Source: Jatrophihabitans sp. GAS493
GTDB lineage: Bacteria > Actinomycetota > Actinomycetes > Mycobacteriales > Jatrophihabitantaceae
Length of the DNA: 64,000 nucleotides
Direction of reading: 5' to 3'
Assembly: GCF_900230215.1 (NCBI RefSeq)
Contig: NZ_LT907982.1
Location: forward strand, 124,001 to 188,000
Positions 8,174 through 18,105 of the stretch are shown in pieces (position 1 is the stretch's first letter; each line of letters starts with the position of its first letter). The translations under genes were made by a program, and so were the position numbers. The notes beneath the pieces are model-generated. The model had not been told where the DNA came from. It saw nothing but the letters and a program-made list of their open reading frames with translations, and did not search any database.

Positions 8174-10504
8174 CTAGTGCACGTACTGCAGGTTGAAGTA
8201 GTGATCGACGGCCACTCCGGCCGTATTCACACACTGCAGGTAGGCGTAGGTCGCGGTGCTGCCATGCGCCCAACCGGTCGAGCGGCAGGACGAGCCGTCC
8301 GAGCCGTAGCTGGTCACCTGGATGTCTCCACCGCTGGCCAGCTGCCCGGGGATCGTCACCATGTAGTTCCCGGCACTGCTGCGGGTGATGGTGTTGGTCT
8401 GACCGGTCGAGTTGTAGGACCAGGCCGCCGCCGGCGTGTAGGAGGCCGCAGAGGGCGAGTTGCCCCAGACGTAGCCGTAGGCGGTGGTCTTGCCGGTCAG
8501 TGAGAGATGCGCGGCGTAGCTGGCGGTGAAGTAGGTATCCACCGGAGCACCGGTCGCGGTGTAGCAGCGCACCGTGACGCTCTCGTTGTACGGGCTGGAG
8601 GCTGGACCGTACCAACCACCGGAGAGGCAGGAGTAGTTACTCGAGCCGTAGGCGGTCACCTTCACCGTCCCCTGGTTCGTCGACACGACCGGCGAGAGCG
8701 CGGCGAAGTTGATCGTGTAATCACCGACCCCGTTGCGGGTGATGGTGTTGGTGAGATTCTGGTTGTTGTACTGGTAGAACGTGCTCGGCGTGTAGCTCGC
8801 CGTGGTGGGCTGGTTGGCCCAGACATAGCCGAGTGAGTTGTTCGACAGGTTGGCCGAGCCGACGATGCCGGCCGGGTTTGCGAAGACGACGTCGTAGTAG
8901 GAGTCGAGGGCCACACCGGAGTTGCTGAAGCAGTAGACGTTCACCACCTCGCCGCTGCCGGAGTAGTACCAGTTGCCCACCTTGCAGCGGGCGTTGGTCG
9001 AGTACCCGGTGACATCGACGGTGCCACCACTGGCCAGCCGTCCGAAGGTCACCGTGTAGCTGCCGACGCCATTGCGGCGAATCGAGTTGGCGCCGCCGTA
9101 GGAGTTGTAGGAGTAGGTGGTGCTGGGCGTGTAGCTCGCCGTGCTGGGCTGGTCGGCCCAGACGTAGCCGTAGCTGTCCCGCGGTGCGGTGTACGGCGTG
9201 CCGACACCGGTCGGTCCGTCGTAGCCGTAGCCGGCTGTGCAGAGGTAGGAGCCACCGCAGGAGCCATTGCTGCCGGAGAGGACATCGTTGATCCCGTACC
9301 CGTTCTGCATGCGGTAGAAACCCTGCGCGCCCTTCGCGGTGCGGAAGTCAGCGTTGGCCTCGGCCGAGATGGCCGCGATGATCGGCGCTGAGACGCTGGT
9401 GCCACCACTGGTGATCCATCCGCTGTGGCCGTAGCTGCTGTACATGGCGACCGGAGTGGCCGGGTCGGCGACCGCGGAGACGTCGGCGACGGTGCGCTTG
9501 GCGCAGCCGCTGTCGGTCTGCCACTTCGGCTTGGCCTCATACAGCGAGCAGCCGCTGCCGGCGCCGCTCCAGGCGGTCTCGCTCCAGCCGCGAGTCGAGC
9601 CGTCCGTCACGAGCTTGGTGCCACCGACGGCGACGACCAGCGGGGCGGCCGACGGGTAGGAGACGCCGTAGCCGTAGTCACCGGTCGATGCCGTGGTGAC
9701 GATTCCGGGGTGGCTGTAGGAGGCGTTGTAGGCCGTCTCACCGCTGCTCTGGGAGGCGCCGTAGCTATTGCTGATGGCCACCACACCGGGCAGGCCGGCC
9801 GCCATGTTGGCGGCGGCGGCGAGGTTGGCACTCGAGTTGTTGTTCGCCTCGACCAGCACGATGTTGCAGAGCGGGCAGACGGCCGAGACCATGTCCACGT
9901 CGAGCGCGATCTCGGTGGCCCAGCCGACGTTGGCCGCCGGTAGCGGCGAGGTGGCGCCGCTCTGGTTGAGGATCTTGAAGCAGCCACTGGCCACCGTGCA
10001 GGCCGGCAGGCCGTAGGCGGCGCGGTAGGTGTTCAGGTTCGAGGCGATCGTCGGGTGGCTGTAGGCGTCGATGATCGCGACGGTGAGACCCTTTCCGTTG
10101 GCGGTGGCCAGCCGGTAGGCCGAGGCGAGGTCAACCGGGCCCCAACCGAGTGGGATCGCGGGTGTCGCAGTGCCGGCGGCCGGGGTCACGATCTTGCTGA
10201 AACACTTGGCATACCCGGCGTTCGCCGTCGCACAGGAGTCCTTGGTTGTGAAGTTGGTGAGCGGCTTGGCCAATCCCGGATGTGGGTCGGGCAGCGGGGC
10301 GACCGGGGCCGTGGCCGTGGTGTCGCCGAGTTGCTTGCCGGTGGTCGGCGGGCTGAGCTTCACCGCCCCCGGCGCCGGAGCCGGGGTCGGAGTGGCGGCG
10401 GATGCGGTAACGGCGGCTGCGCTGAGCAGGCCGGCCGTCAGTGCGGCTACCAGGAGCGCCACTGCGCCCCGGGCCGCTATTCGTCGTGTGGCTATTGGCT
10501 TCAT
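8174..10504 (-). CDS. Secreted S53 (sedolisin-like) serine-carboxyl peptidase with three C-terminal repeats
   Basis: A 776-residue secreted peptidase. A signal peptide (hydrophobic GAVALLVAALTAGLL, likely cleaved after ASA about residue 36) precedes a short Pro-rich stretch. The catalytic domain covers about 120-440. Probable sedolisin residues are Glu198 and Asp202 (ATEIALD), Asp276 (STGDYG) and nucleophile Ser370 (SGGTSVSAP). The long N-terminal prodomain of most S53 enzymes is not visible; only about 80 residues precede the catalytic domain. Residues 445-776 hold three repeats of about 100 residues, each opening GYVWxxxPxxASYTP and carrying paired cysteines. These may bind a polymer or the cell surface. 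Ile-Ile-Asp-Ala-Tyr also recalls subtilisins, but ExxxD and SxGD favour S53. Confidence 0.87.
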   Translation of the reverse strand: MKPIATRRIAARGAVALLVAALTAGLLSAAAVTASAATPTPAPAPGAVKLSPPTTGKQLGDTTATAPVAPLPDPHPGLAKPLTNFTTKDSCATANAGYAKCFSKIVTPAAGTATPAIPLGWGPVDLASAYRLATANGKGLTVAIIDAYSHPTIASNLNTYRAAYGLPACTVASGCFKILNQSGATSPLPAANVGWATEIALDVDMVSAVCPLCNIVLVEANNNSSANLAAAANMAAGLPGVVAISNSYGASQSSGETAYNASYSHPGIVTTASTGDYGYGVSYPSAAPLVVAVGGTKLVTDGSTRGWSETAWSGAGSGCSLYEAKPKWQTDSGCAKRTVADVSAVADPATPVAMYSSYGHSGWITSGGTSVSAPIIAAISAEANADFRTAKGAQGFYRMQNGYGINDVLSGSNGSCGGSYLCTAGYGYDGPTGVGTPYTAPRDSYGYVWADQPSTASYTPSTTYSYNSYGGANSIRRNGVGSYTVTFGRLASGGTVDVTGYSTNARCKVGNWYYSGSGEVVNVYCFSNSGVALDSYYDVVFANPAGIVGSANLSNNSLGYVWANQPTTASYTPSTFYQYNNQNLTNTITRNGVGDYTINFAALSPVVSTNQGTVKVTAYGSSNYSCLSGGWYGPASSPYNESVTVRCYTATGAPVDTYFTASYAAHLSLTGKTTAYGYVWGNSPSAASYTPAAAWSYNSTGQTNTITRSSAGNYMVTIPGQLASGGDIQVTSYGSDGSSCRSTGWAHGSTATYAYLQCVNTAGVAVDHYFNLQYVH

Positions 10505-10623
10505 GAATGAGATCCCCAGAGATGATGACTGCGGGCTATCCGCAGGTCCACCAGTGAAGACACATTCCGCTCACATCTGATACCTATGTGTGATGCCGAT
10601 TGTGTGATGCCGACGTGCTTCCG

Positions 10624-11913
10624 TCAGGTCGAAACGCCTACGACCTCTTCGTCGCGGCCCGCCTCGACGGCATCGGTGCGGTAGTTCCAGAACGGCCGCA
10701 CCATCACCCCGGCGATGAGCACCACCACGATGCAGGCGATTCCGCCGGCCACCCAGGAGAAGGTGGCCGAGGTGAAGGATGCGGTGGCCCCGGCGCGCAG
10801 GTCACCTAGGCGCGGCCCGCCGGCCACCACCGCGATGAAGACGCCCTGCATGCGTCCACGCATCTCGTCCGGGGCATAGGTCTGCAGGATCGTCTGCCGG
10901 TAAACCGCACTCACCAGGTCGGCCGCGCCGGCCACGGCCAGCAGAATGACGACCAGCCAGAGTTGGTGAGCCAACCCGGAGAGCGCGACGGCCGCACCCC
11001 AGGCCACGATGGCGAAGGTGAGGGCGCGACCCTGTCGCCGTACCCGCCCGATCCACCCGCTGGAGAGTCCGGCGACCACCGCCCCGATGGCGATGGCCGC
11101 ATAGAGCGGGCCGACCGAACCACCGAAGCGCTCCGCCGCCACCTCCGGGTACAGGGAGCGCGGCATGGCCAGCACCATCGCCACGATGTCGACGCCGAAG
11201 GACATCACCAGCACCGGGTTCGAGCCGATGAAGCGCAGGCCGTCGATGACCGAGCGGAGTCCGGCCTTCTGGGCCTGCCCGTCCGGCGGCAACGACGGTA
11301 GCCGCAGCGCCGAGTAGAGCGCGGCCAGGAAGAGGAGCGCGTCGATACCGTAGGCGTACTCGAAGCCGTGGTTGAGCGAGACCAGGAGCCCGGCGATGAG
11401 CGGCCCGGCCACCATCCCGAAGTTGCCGACGGTGAAGTTAAGAGTGTTAGCCGCTGGCACCAGCTCCGGCTCGACGATTCGCGGAATGATCGCCCCACGG
11501 GCCGATGACGCGATCGCGAAGACGCCTGACTGCACCGCGACCAGCACCAGAATCACCGGAACGCTACGGAGATTAGCCAGAGTCTGCAGCAGAAGCAGGA
11601 TGGTCACCAGCCAGGTGCCGATCGAGGACCAGAGGTACAGCTTGGCCCGATCCATCGAGTCGGCGATGGCCCCTCCGTAGAGACCGAAGAAGACGATCGG
11701 CAGTAGCCCGACGAGGCCGACCATGCCGACCATCAACGACGACTTCGAGATCGAGTAGACCTGCACCGGGACCGCGACCTGGGTGAGCATCGAACCGATG
11801 AAGGCGGTGCCCTGTCCGACCAGCAGTCGCTTGTAATAGACGTTCTTCAGTGGTCGGGTATCGACGGCGTGGTGCAGAAAGCGCGCCTTGAGGCTTGAAG
11901 CGGAGTAGCTCAC
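10624..11913 (-). CDS. MFS transporter (EntS/DHA3-like)
   Basis: A 429-residue integral membrane protein with about 12 hydrophobic segments. The LLVGQGTAFIGSMLTQVAVPVQVY opening, FGLYGGAIADSMDRAKL loop and late YAPDEMRGRMQGVF are hallmarks of the DHA3/EntS exporter branch of the MFS. I place the start at GTG 11913, which overlaps the pdxH stop codon as GTGA, implying translational coupling. Substrate unknown. The pairing with pdxH does not itself suggest B6 transport. Confidence 0.87.
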   Translation of the reverse strand: MSYSASSLKARFLHHAVDTRPLKNVYYKRLLVGQGTAFIGSMLTQVAVPVQVYSISKSSLMVGMVGLVGLLPIVFFGLYGGAIADSMDRAKLYLWSSIGTWLVTILLLLQTLANLRSVPVILVLVAVQSGVFAIASSARGAIIPRIVEPELVPAANTLNFTVGNFGMVAGPLIAGLLVSLNHGFEYAYGIDALLFLAALYSALRLPSLPPDGQAQKAGLRSVIDGLRFIGSNPVLVMSFGVDIVAMVLAMPRSLYPEVAAERFGGSVGPLYAAIAIGAVVAGLSSGWIGRVRRQGRALTFAIVAWGAAVALSGLAHQLWLVVILLAVAGAADLVSAVYRQTILQTYAPDEMRGRMQGVFIAVVAGGPRLGDLRAGATASFTSATFSWVAGGIACIVVVLIAGVMVRPFWNYRTDAVEAGRDEEVVGVST

Positions 11914-12554
11914 GGGGCCAGCCGTTCGATGACCCAACCCGAGGCATTCCGGCGGTAGCGAATCCGATCGTGCAGCCGGTCGGCCCGTCCCTGCCAGAAT
12001 TCGACCGCTTCGGGCGCGATCCGATACCCGCCCCAGTTCGGCGGTGGCGGCACCGGATCGTCATCGCCGAAGCGGGCCCGCACCACCTGCACCGCCTCCT
12101 CCAGCTCCAACCGGGAGGAGACCACCGAGGACTGCGGGGAGGCCCAGGCACCGAGCTGCGAGCCGCGTGGACGGGACGCGAAGTAGGTCGCGGTCTCCTC
12201 CCGGCTGACCAGTGTCACCGGGCCGCTGAAGCGGACCTGCCGCTCCTGCGGTAACCAGGCGAAGACGACGGCGGCATACGGCGCGGCCTCCAGATCCAGG
12301 CCCTTGGCCGAGTCGTGGTTGCTGTAGAAGACCAGCCCGGAATTGTCGAAACCCTTGAGTAGAACGGTCCGCACGGAGGGGTGTCCGGCCCGGTCGACGG
12401 TGGCCAGCTGCATCGCGTTGGGCTCACTCACCGCATCATCGGCGACGGCGGCGTCGAACCACACCCGGAACTGCGAGAGCCAGTCGGCGCTCACCGCCGA
12501 TTCGCTGAGCTCGCCCCGGATATACGCCCGGCGCATGCCAGCTGGATCAGTCAC
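11910..12554 (-). CDS. pdxH: Pyridoxamine 5'-phosphate oxidase
   Basis: FMN-dependent enzyme converting pyridoxine/pyridoxamine 5'-phosphate to pyridoxal 5'-phosphate. The 214-residue product starts VTDPAGMRRAYIRGEL. It carries PNAMQLATVDRAGHPSVRTVLLKG, GLVFYSNHDSAKG, LPQERQVRFSGPV, SRPRGSQLGAWAS and the C-terminal PEAVEFWQGRADRLHDRIRY signature. The GTG start at 12554 is chosen because the upstream extension is unrelated to the family. It is divergent from the citrate synthase gene across 117 bp. Confidence 0.94.
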   Translation of the reverse strand: MTDPAGMRRAYIRGELSESAVSADWLSQFRVWFDAAVADDAVSEPNAMQLATVDRAGHPSVRTVLLKGFDNSGLVFYSNHDSAKGLDLEAAPYAAVVFAWLPQERQVRFSGPVTLVSREETATYFASRPRGSQLGAWASPQSSVVSSRLELEEAVQVVRARFGDDDPVPPPPNWGGYRIAPEAVEFWQGRADRLHDRIRYRRNASGWVIERLAP

Positions 12555-12671
12555 TGCACCAATCTTTCCACCTCGCTGCAACTCGAAATCGCACTGTGGG
12601 CACAATGGGCAGAAGCGCGGGTGTAACCCACCCGCAATAGACGGCACCTTTCCCGATCGGAGACAGAGTCG

Positions 12672-13778
12672 ATGAGTAGCGATTACAGCCCGGGTCTCGA
12701 GGGCGTCATTGCCTTCGAGACCGAGATTGCCGAGCCGGACCGCGACGGAGGCGCGCTGCGCTACCGCGGCGTCGACATCGAGGATCTCGTCGGTTCGGTC
12801 ACCTTCGGAAACGTCTGGGCCCTCCTGGTGGACGGCAAGTTCGGGCCCGGCCTCCCGCCGGCCGAGCCCTTCCCGATCCCGGTTCACACCGGCGACGTCC
12901 GCGTCGACGTGCAGGCTGCCCTGGCCATGCTCTCGCCGATCTGGGGCTACCGCCCGCTGCTGGACATCACCGACGAAGAGGCCCGCGAGCAGGCCGCCCG
13001 AGCCTCGATCATGGCACTGAGCTACATGGCCCAGTCGGCCCGCGGCATCAGCGCCCCGGCCGTGCCACAGTCACGCATCGACAAGTCGCGCACCATCGTC
13101 GAGCGGTTCATGACGCGCTGGCGCGGCGAGCCCGACCCGGCCCACGTAAAGGCGGTTGACGCCTACTTCGTCTCCGCCGCCGAGCACGGCATGAACGCCT
13201 CCACATTCACCGCCCGCGTCATCGCCTCCACCGGCGCCGACGTGGCGGCCGCCATCTCCGGAGCGGTCGGCGCGATGAGCGGCCCGCTGCACGGCGGCGC
13301 ACCGGCCCGTGTCCTGCCGATGGTCAAGGAGGTTGAGGAGAAGGGCGATGCCCGCAAGGTCGTCATCGACATCCTGGACCGTCACGACCGGCTGATGGGC
13401 TTCGGACACCGCGTCTACCGGGCCGAGGACCCGCGCGCTCGGGTGCTGCGGCGCACCTGTAAGGAGCTCAACGCGCCACGCTACGACGCCGCCGTCGCCC
13501 TGGAGCAGGCCGCACTGGCTGAGCTCAAGGAGCGCCGTCCAGACCGGGCCATCGAGACGAACGTCGAGTTCTGGGCCGCCGTCATCCTCGACTTCGCCGA
13601 GGTCCCGCCGCACATGATGCCGGCCATGTTCACCTGTGCCCGCACCGCCGGCTGGTCGGCCCACATCCTGGAGCAGAAGCGCACCGGACGTCTGGTTCGC
13701 CCGTCGGCCCGCTACATCGGCCCGGCGCCGCGTAAGCCGTCCGAGGTCGAGGGCTGGACGGACATCGCCACCGTTTAA
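12672..13778 (+). CDS. citA: Citrate synthase 2
   Basis: A 368-residue citrate synthase condensing acetyl-CoA and oxaloacetate. Active-site regions are EHGMNAST (His172), GPLHGGAP (His207) and MGFGHRVYRAEDPRARVL (His246). The position of the usual catalytic Asp is Glu299 in NVEFWAAVILDFA, which I recall as a trait of this actinobacterial paralogue group. GGAGA precedes the ATG. Divergent from pdxH and followed 30 bp later by serC; citA, pdxH and serC are near each other in several actinobacteria. Confidence 0.93.
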   Translation: MSSDYSPGLEGVIAFETEIAEPDRDGGALRYRGVDIEDLVGSVTFGNVWALLVDGKFGPGLPPAEPFPIPVHTGDVRVDVQAALAMLSPIWGYRPLLDITDEEAREQAARASIMALSYMAQSARGISAPAVPQSRIDKSRTIVERFMTRWRGEPDPAHVKAVDAYFVSAAEHGMNASTFTARVIASTGADVAAAISGAVGAMSGPLHGGAPARVLPMVKEVEEKGDARKVVIDILDRHDRLMGFGHRVYRAEDPRARVLRRTCKELNAPRYDAAVALEQAALAELKERRPDRAIETNVEFWAAVILDFAEVPPHMMPAMFTCARTAGWSAHILEQKRTGRLVRPSARYIGPAPRKPSEVEGWTDIATV

Positions 13779-14918
<1,140 letters not shown>

Positions 14919-14981
14919 CCCATCACTTCCGCATCGGCGTGGATACCACGCGCTACCTTGATCTGCTCGTATGGTGCTGGA

Positions 14982-16202
14982 ATGCATGAGTTGCGGTTTG
15001 TCGGACCGGGTGACGACAGCGACCACGTGCGTGTGGAGTCGACCGATGGGTTGGACCAGTTCAGCCTGCTGGTGGATGACACTCTGCGCGAGGCGATCAA
15101 GCCTGCGCCGCTCAGACCGAACGCGACCTCAGACAGCGACGGGGTCAGCCCCCGCGAGATCCAGGTTCGCGTGCGCGCCGGTGAGGACCCCAACGCGATA
15201 GCGGAGGAGGCCGGCATCGATGTGGCCCGCGTCCTGCTCTTCGCTCGCCCGGTGATCGCGGAGCGTTCGCGGGTAACCGACGAGGCTCGCCGGGCCCGCG
15301 CCCGCCGCTCCACCCCGGACGGACAGCTGGTGGTCTTCGGCGAGTCGGTCGACGAGCGCTTCGCCGCGCATGGCCTCGACCCGCTGAGCGTCGGCTGGGA
15401 CTCCCACCGCCGCGAGGACGGGCAGTGGCTGGTCACCGCCACCTGGCGCGGCGGTGACTCCGACCGCTCGGCGCAGTGGGCCTTCACCCTGGCCGGACGT
15501 ACGGTGACTCCGCTGGATGAGACGGCGGCCGACCTGCTCTCAGATCGCCCCATCCGTCCCGTTGTGCGCGCCGTCCCCGACCTGCCGACGGCCGACGGTG
15601 ACACCGGGCCGATACCGATGGACGACAGCCTCCTCGATCAGCCGCCGGCCCCCCGCGACGAGGTCTATGACCAGGACGCGGTCGAGCGCTCCATCGCCGA
15701 CGAGGCGCAGACCCGGGCGACGCCGCCCCGCAACGGCGGCGTGCCGACCGCGGTGACCGGTGGAAAGCCGGCGCGCAGCTCGTCACCCAAGTCCTTCGAA
15801 CACCGCACCCAGTCCCGCTCGGCGGCCCGTCAGACCAACGGGGCCCCGAAGCTGGCGATGAACTCCGTCGCGGTTCGTGAACCCACGGCTTCGCGCGAGG
15901 CTGCTCCCTCGCGCGAGGCCGTGCCCAATGGCCGGGCTGTGCCCAATCGAGAGTCGGCGGTGGCGAATCGCGAGGCGGCCACCGCCCGCGACGCAGTCGC
16001 CATCCACGAGCAGCAGACCGAACTCTTCGCCGAACCCCTCCGGCTGGCCGAGCCCCTGCCGCGGTCCGCGGAGCCGGCGTCGGTCGGTGACCGGGACGAT
16101 GCGGTCATCGCCATCGACGAGTCCGAGGAGCAGAAGGCGGCCCGGGCCCGGATCCCCTCCTGGGACGACATCCTGCTCGGGGTCCGCCGCAAGCGCGACT
16201 AG
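14982..16202 (+). CDS. sepH: Septation protein SepH
   Basis: A 406-residue actinobacterial cell-division protein. In Streptomyces and mycobacteria SepH binds FtsZ and promotes Z-ring assembly. The N-terminal DUF3071 domain contains the helix-turn-helix-like stretch SPREIQVRVRAGEDPNAIAE (about 56-75) and continues through VARVLLFARPVIAER. The conserved C-terminal motif RIPSWDDILLGVRRKRD closes the protein. Between them is a long disordered segment with degenerate REA/NREA repeats (about 303-345). Start is ATG 14982. Confidence 0.93.
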   Translation: MHELRFVGPGDDSDHVRVESTDGLDQFSLLVDDTLREAIKPAPLRPNATSDSDGVSPREIQVRVRAGEDPNAIAEEAGIDVARVLLFARPVIAERSRVTDEARRARARRSTPDGQLVVFGESVDERFAAHGLDPLSVGWDSHRREDGQWLVTATWRGGDSDRSAQWAFTLAGRTVTPLDETAADLLSDRPIRPVVRAVPDLPTADGDTGPIPMDDSLLDQPPAPRDEVYDQDAVERSIADEAQTRATPPRNGGVPTAVTGGKPARSSSPKSFEHRTQSRSAARQTNGAPKLAMNSVAVREPTASREAAPSREAVPNGRAVPNRESAVANREAATARDAVAIHEQQTELFAEPLRLAEPLPRSAEPASVGDRDDAVIAIDESEEQKAARARIPSWDDILLGVRRKRD

Positions 16203-16275
16203 TCCCGCCGGTCCCGATCAGCGGGCAGAGAATTGAGTCGCGCTTTGTCGGTCCCTGGAAGTAGCGTGGATCGAC

Positions 16276-18105
16276 GTGAGTGTTGAAGCAGAATCGGCCC
16301 AGAACGAGCCGCTTCCGCCTAACCTGACGCGACCCGGATCAGCCGACGAGAACGCGATCCGGCCGGGAGCCATCGCCACGCTCTGGCGGCTGCGGCGGTG
16401 GGGCATCCACTTCCGCTGGTCGATCCTGACCATGATTCTGGCCGCCACCCTCGCCATGTCGGCCCAGACGATGATCCCGCTCATCATCGGCCGGATGGTG
16501 GACGGACCGATCGCCGATCATGACCCCAACGCAATCTGGCCGCTGGCCGCCCTGGCTCTCCTCTTCGGGGTGGCCGAGGCGATTCTCTTCGGGGTGCGCC
16601 GCTTCGCGATGACCCGGGCCAGTCTCGGCATCGAGACCGAGGTCCGCCGCGACCTCTTCGCCCAGCTGCAGCGACTTCCGGTCGCCTTCCACGACGGCTG
16701 GTCGTCCGGGCAGCTGCTGTCGCGGATCAGCACCGATCTCAGCACGATCCAGCGCTTCGTCGGCTACGGCTTCGTCTTCCTCTTCGCCAACGTGGTGACG
16801 ATCTCGGTCGTGCTGATCCTGCTCATCCATCTGCAGGTCTGGCTCGGGCTGCTGGTCACGCTGGCCATCCTGCCGGTGGTCTACGCGACCCGCAGCTTCG
16901 AGAAGCACTACGGACGGGACGCCCGCCGGGCCCAGGATCTTACCGGCGATCTGGCAACGTCGGTCGAAGAGTCGGCGTTGGGCATTCGGGTCATCAAGTC
17001 CTACGGACGGGGCCCGGAGATGATCACCTCGTTCATGCGCGACGCCGAGGTGCTGCGCCGGGCCGAGATCACCAAGATCAGCACCCAGGCCCGGTTCTGG
17101 TCGGTGCTGGAGGGGCAACCCCAACTCGTCGTCGCGGCCGTCACCTGCCTCGGCGTGCTGGCGGTGGCGCACGGGTCGATGAGCTCCGGGCAGCTGGTCG
17201 CCTTCCTGACGCTCTGCCTGCGGCTCATCTGGCCGCTCATCTTCCTGGGCTGGAACGTCGCGGTCACCGAGGAGGCCATCACCGCGACCCAGCGCATCTT
17301 CGAGGTGCTCGACACCGAGCCGACGATCGTCGACCCGCCACAGCCGCGCCGGCTGACCGGCCCGGCGACCATCAGCTTCGACGACGTGCACTTCCACTAC
17401 CCCGACACCGACCACGAGGTGCTGCGCGGGGTGAACCTCGAGGTGCGCGACGGCGAGACCCTGGCAATCGTCGGTGGTACGGGGTCGGGCAAGACGACCC
17501 TGACGTCACTGGTCACCCGTCTCTACGACGTGACCGGCGGCCAGGTCAGCGTCTGCGGCGAGGATGTCCGCAGCGTCGCCTTGGACGAGCTGCGCTCCTG
17601 CATCAGCATGGCTTTCGAGGACGCGACGCTCTTCTCGGCCACCGTCGCCGAGAACCTGCTACTCGGCCGGCCGGAGGCCAGTGAAGCCGACGTCGCCGAG
17701 GCCATCGAGATCGCCCAGGCCCAGTTCGCCTACGACCTTCCGGACGGGCTGCAGACCCGGATCGGTGAGCAGGGCCTCTCCCTCTCCGGCGGTCAGCGGC
17801 AGCGCCTGGCACTGGCTCGGGCCGTGCTCGGGCAGCCACGGATCATGGTGCTCGACGATCCGCTATCCGCGCTCGACATCCACACCGAGGGCCTGGTCGA
17901 GCAGGCGCTGCGCCGGGTGCTGCACGCGTCGACCGCGATCATCGTCGCGCACCGCCCTTCGACGGTGCTGCTGGCCGATCGGGTGGCGCTGCTGGTCGAC
18001 GGCCGGGTCGCAGCCGTCGGCACCCATTCGCAGCTGCTGGCCGAGAACCCGGCCTACCGCAACCTGCTCGCACAGGAAGCGGCCGAGGTGGGCTCCGATG
18101 TCTGA
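16276..18105 (+). CDS. ABC exporter half-transporter, subunit with degenerate Walker B
   Basis: A 609-residue TMD-NBD fusion, type IV (B-family) ABC exporter half. Six membrane segments (about 55-330) precede the nucleotide-binding domain with Walker A GGTGSGKTT and signature LSGGQRQRLALARA. Walker B reads IMVLDDPLSALD: the catalytic glutamate is replaced by Asp. Such a change marks the non-catalytic site of heterodimeric exporters such as TM287/288 and BmrCD. It starts at GTG and overlaps the next gene by eight bases (ATGTCTGA), so the two proteins are probably made together. Confidence 0.92.
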   Translation: MSVEAESAQNEPLPPNLTRPGSADENAIRPGAIATLWRLRRWGIHFRWSILTMILAATLAMSAQTMIPLIIGRMVDGPIADHDPNAIWPLAALALLFGVAEAILFGVRRFAMTRASLGIETEVRRDLFAQLQRLPVAFHDGWSSGQLLSRISTDLSTIQRFVGYGFVFLFANVVTISVVLILLIHLQVWLGLLVTLAILPVVYATRSFEKHYGRDARRAQDLTGDLATSVEESALGIRVIKSYGRGPEMITSFMRDAEVLRRAEITKISTQARFWSVLEGQPQLVVAAVTCLGVLAVAHGSMSSGQLVAFLTLCLRLIWPLIFLGWNVAVTEEAITATQRIFEVLDTEPTIVDPPQPRRLTGPATISFDDVHFHYPDTDHEVLRGVNLEVRDGETLAIVGGTGSGKTTLTSLVTRLYDVTGGQVSVCGEDVRSVALDELRSCISMAFEDATLFSATVAENLLLGRPEASEADVAEAIEIAQAQFAYDLPDGLQTRIGEQGLSLSGGQRQRLALARAVLGQPRIMVLDDPLSALDIHTEGLVEQALRRVLHASTAIIVAHRPSTVLLADRVALLVDGRVAAVGTHSQLLAENPAYRNLLAQEAAEVGSDV

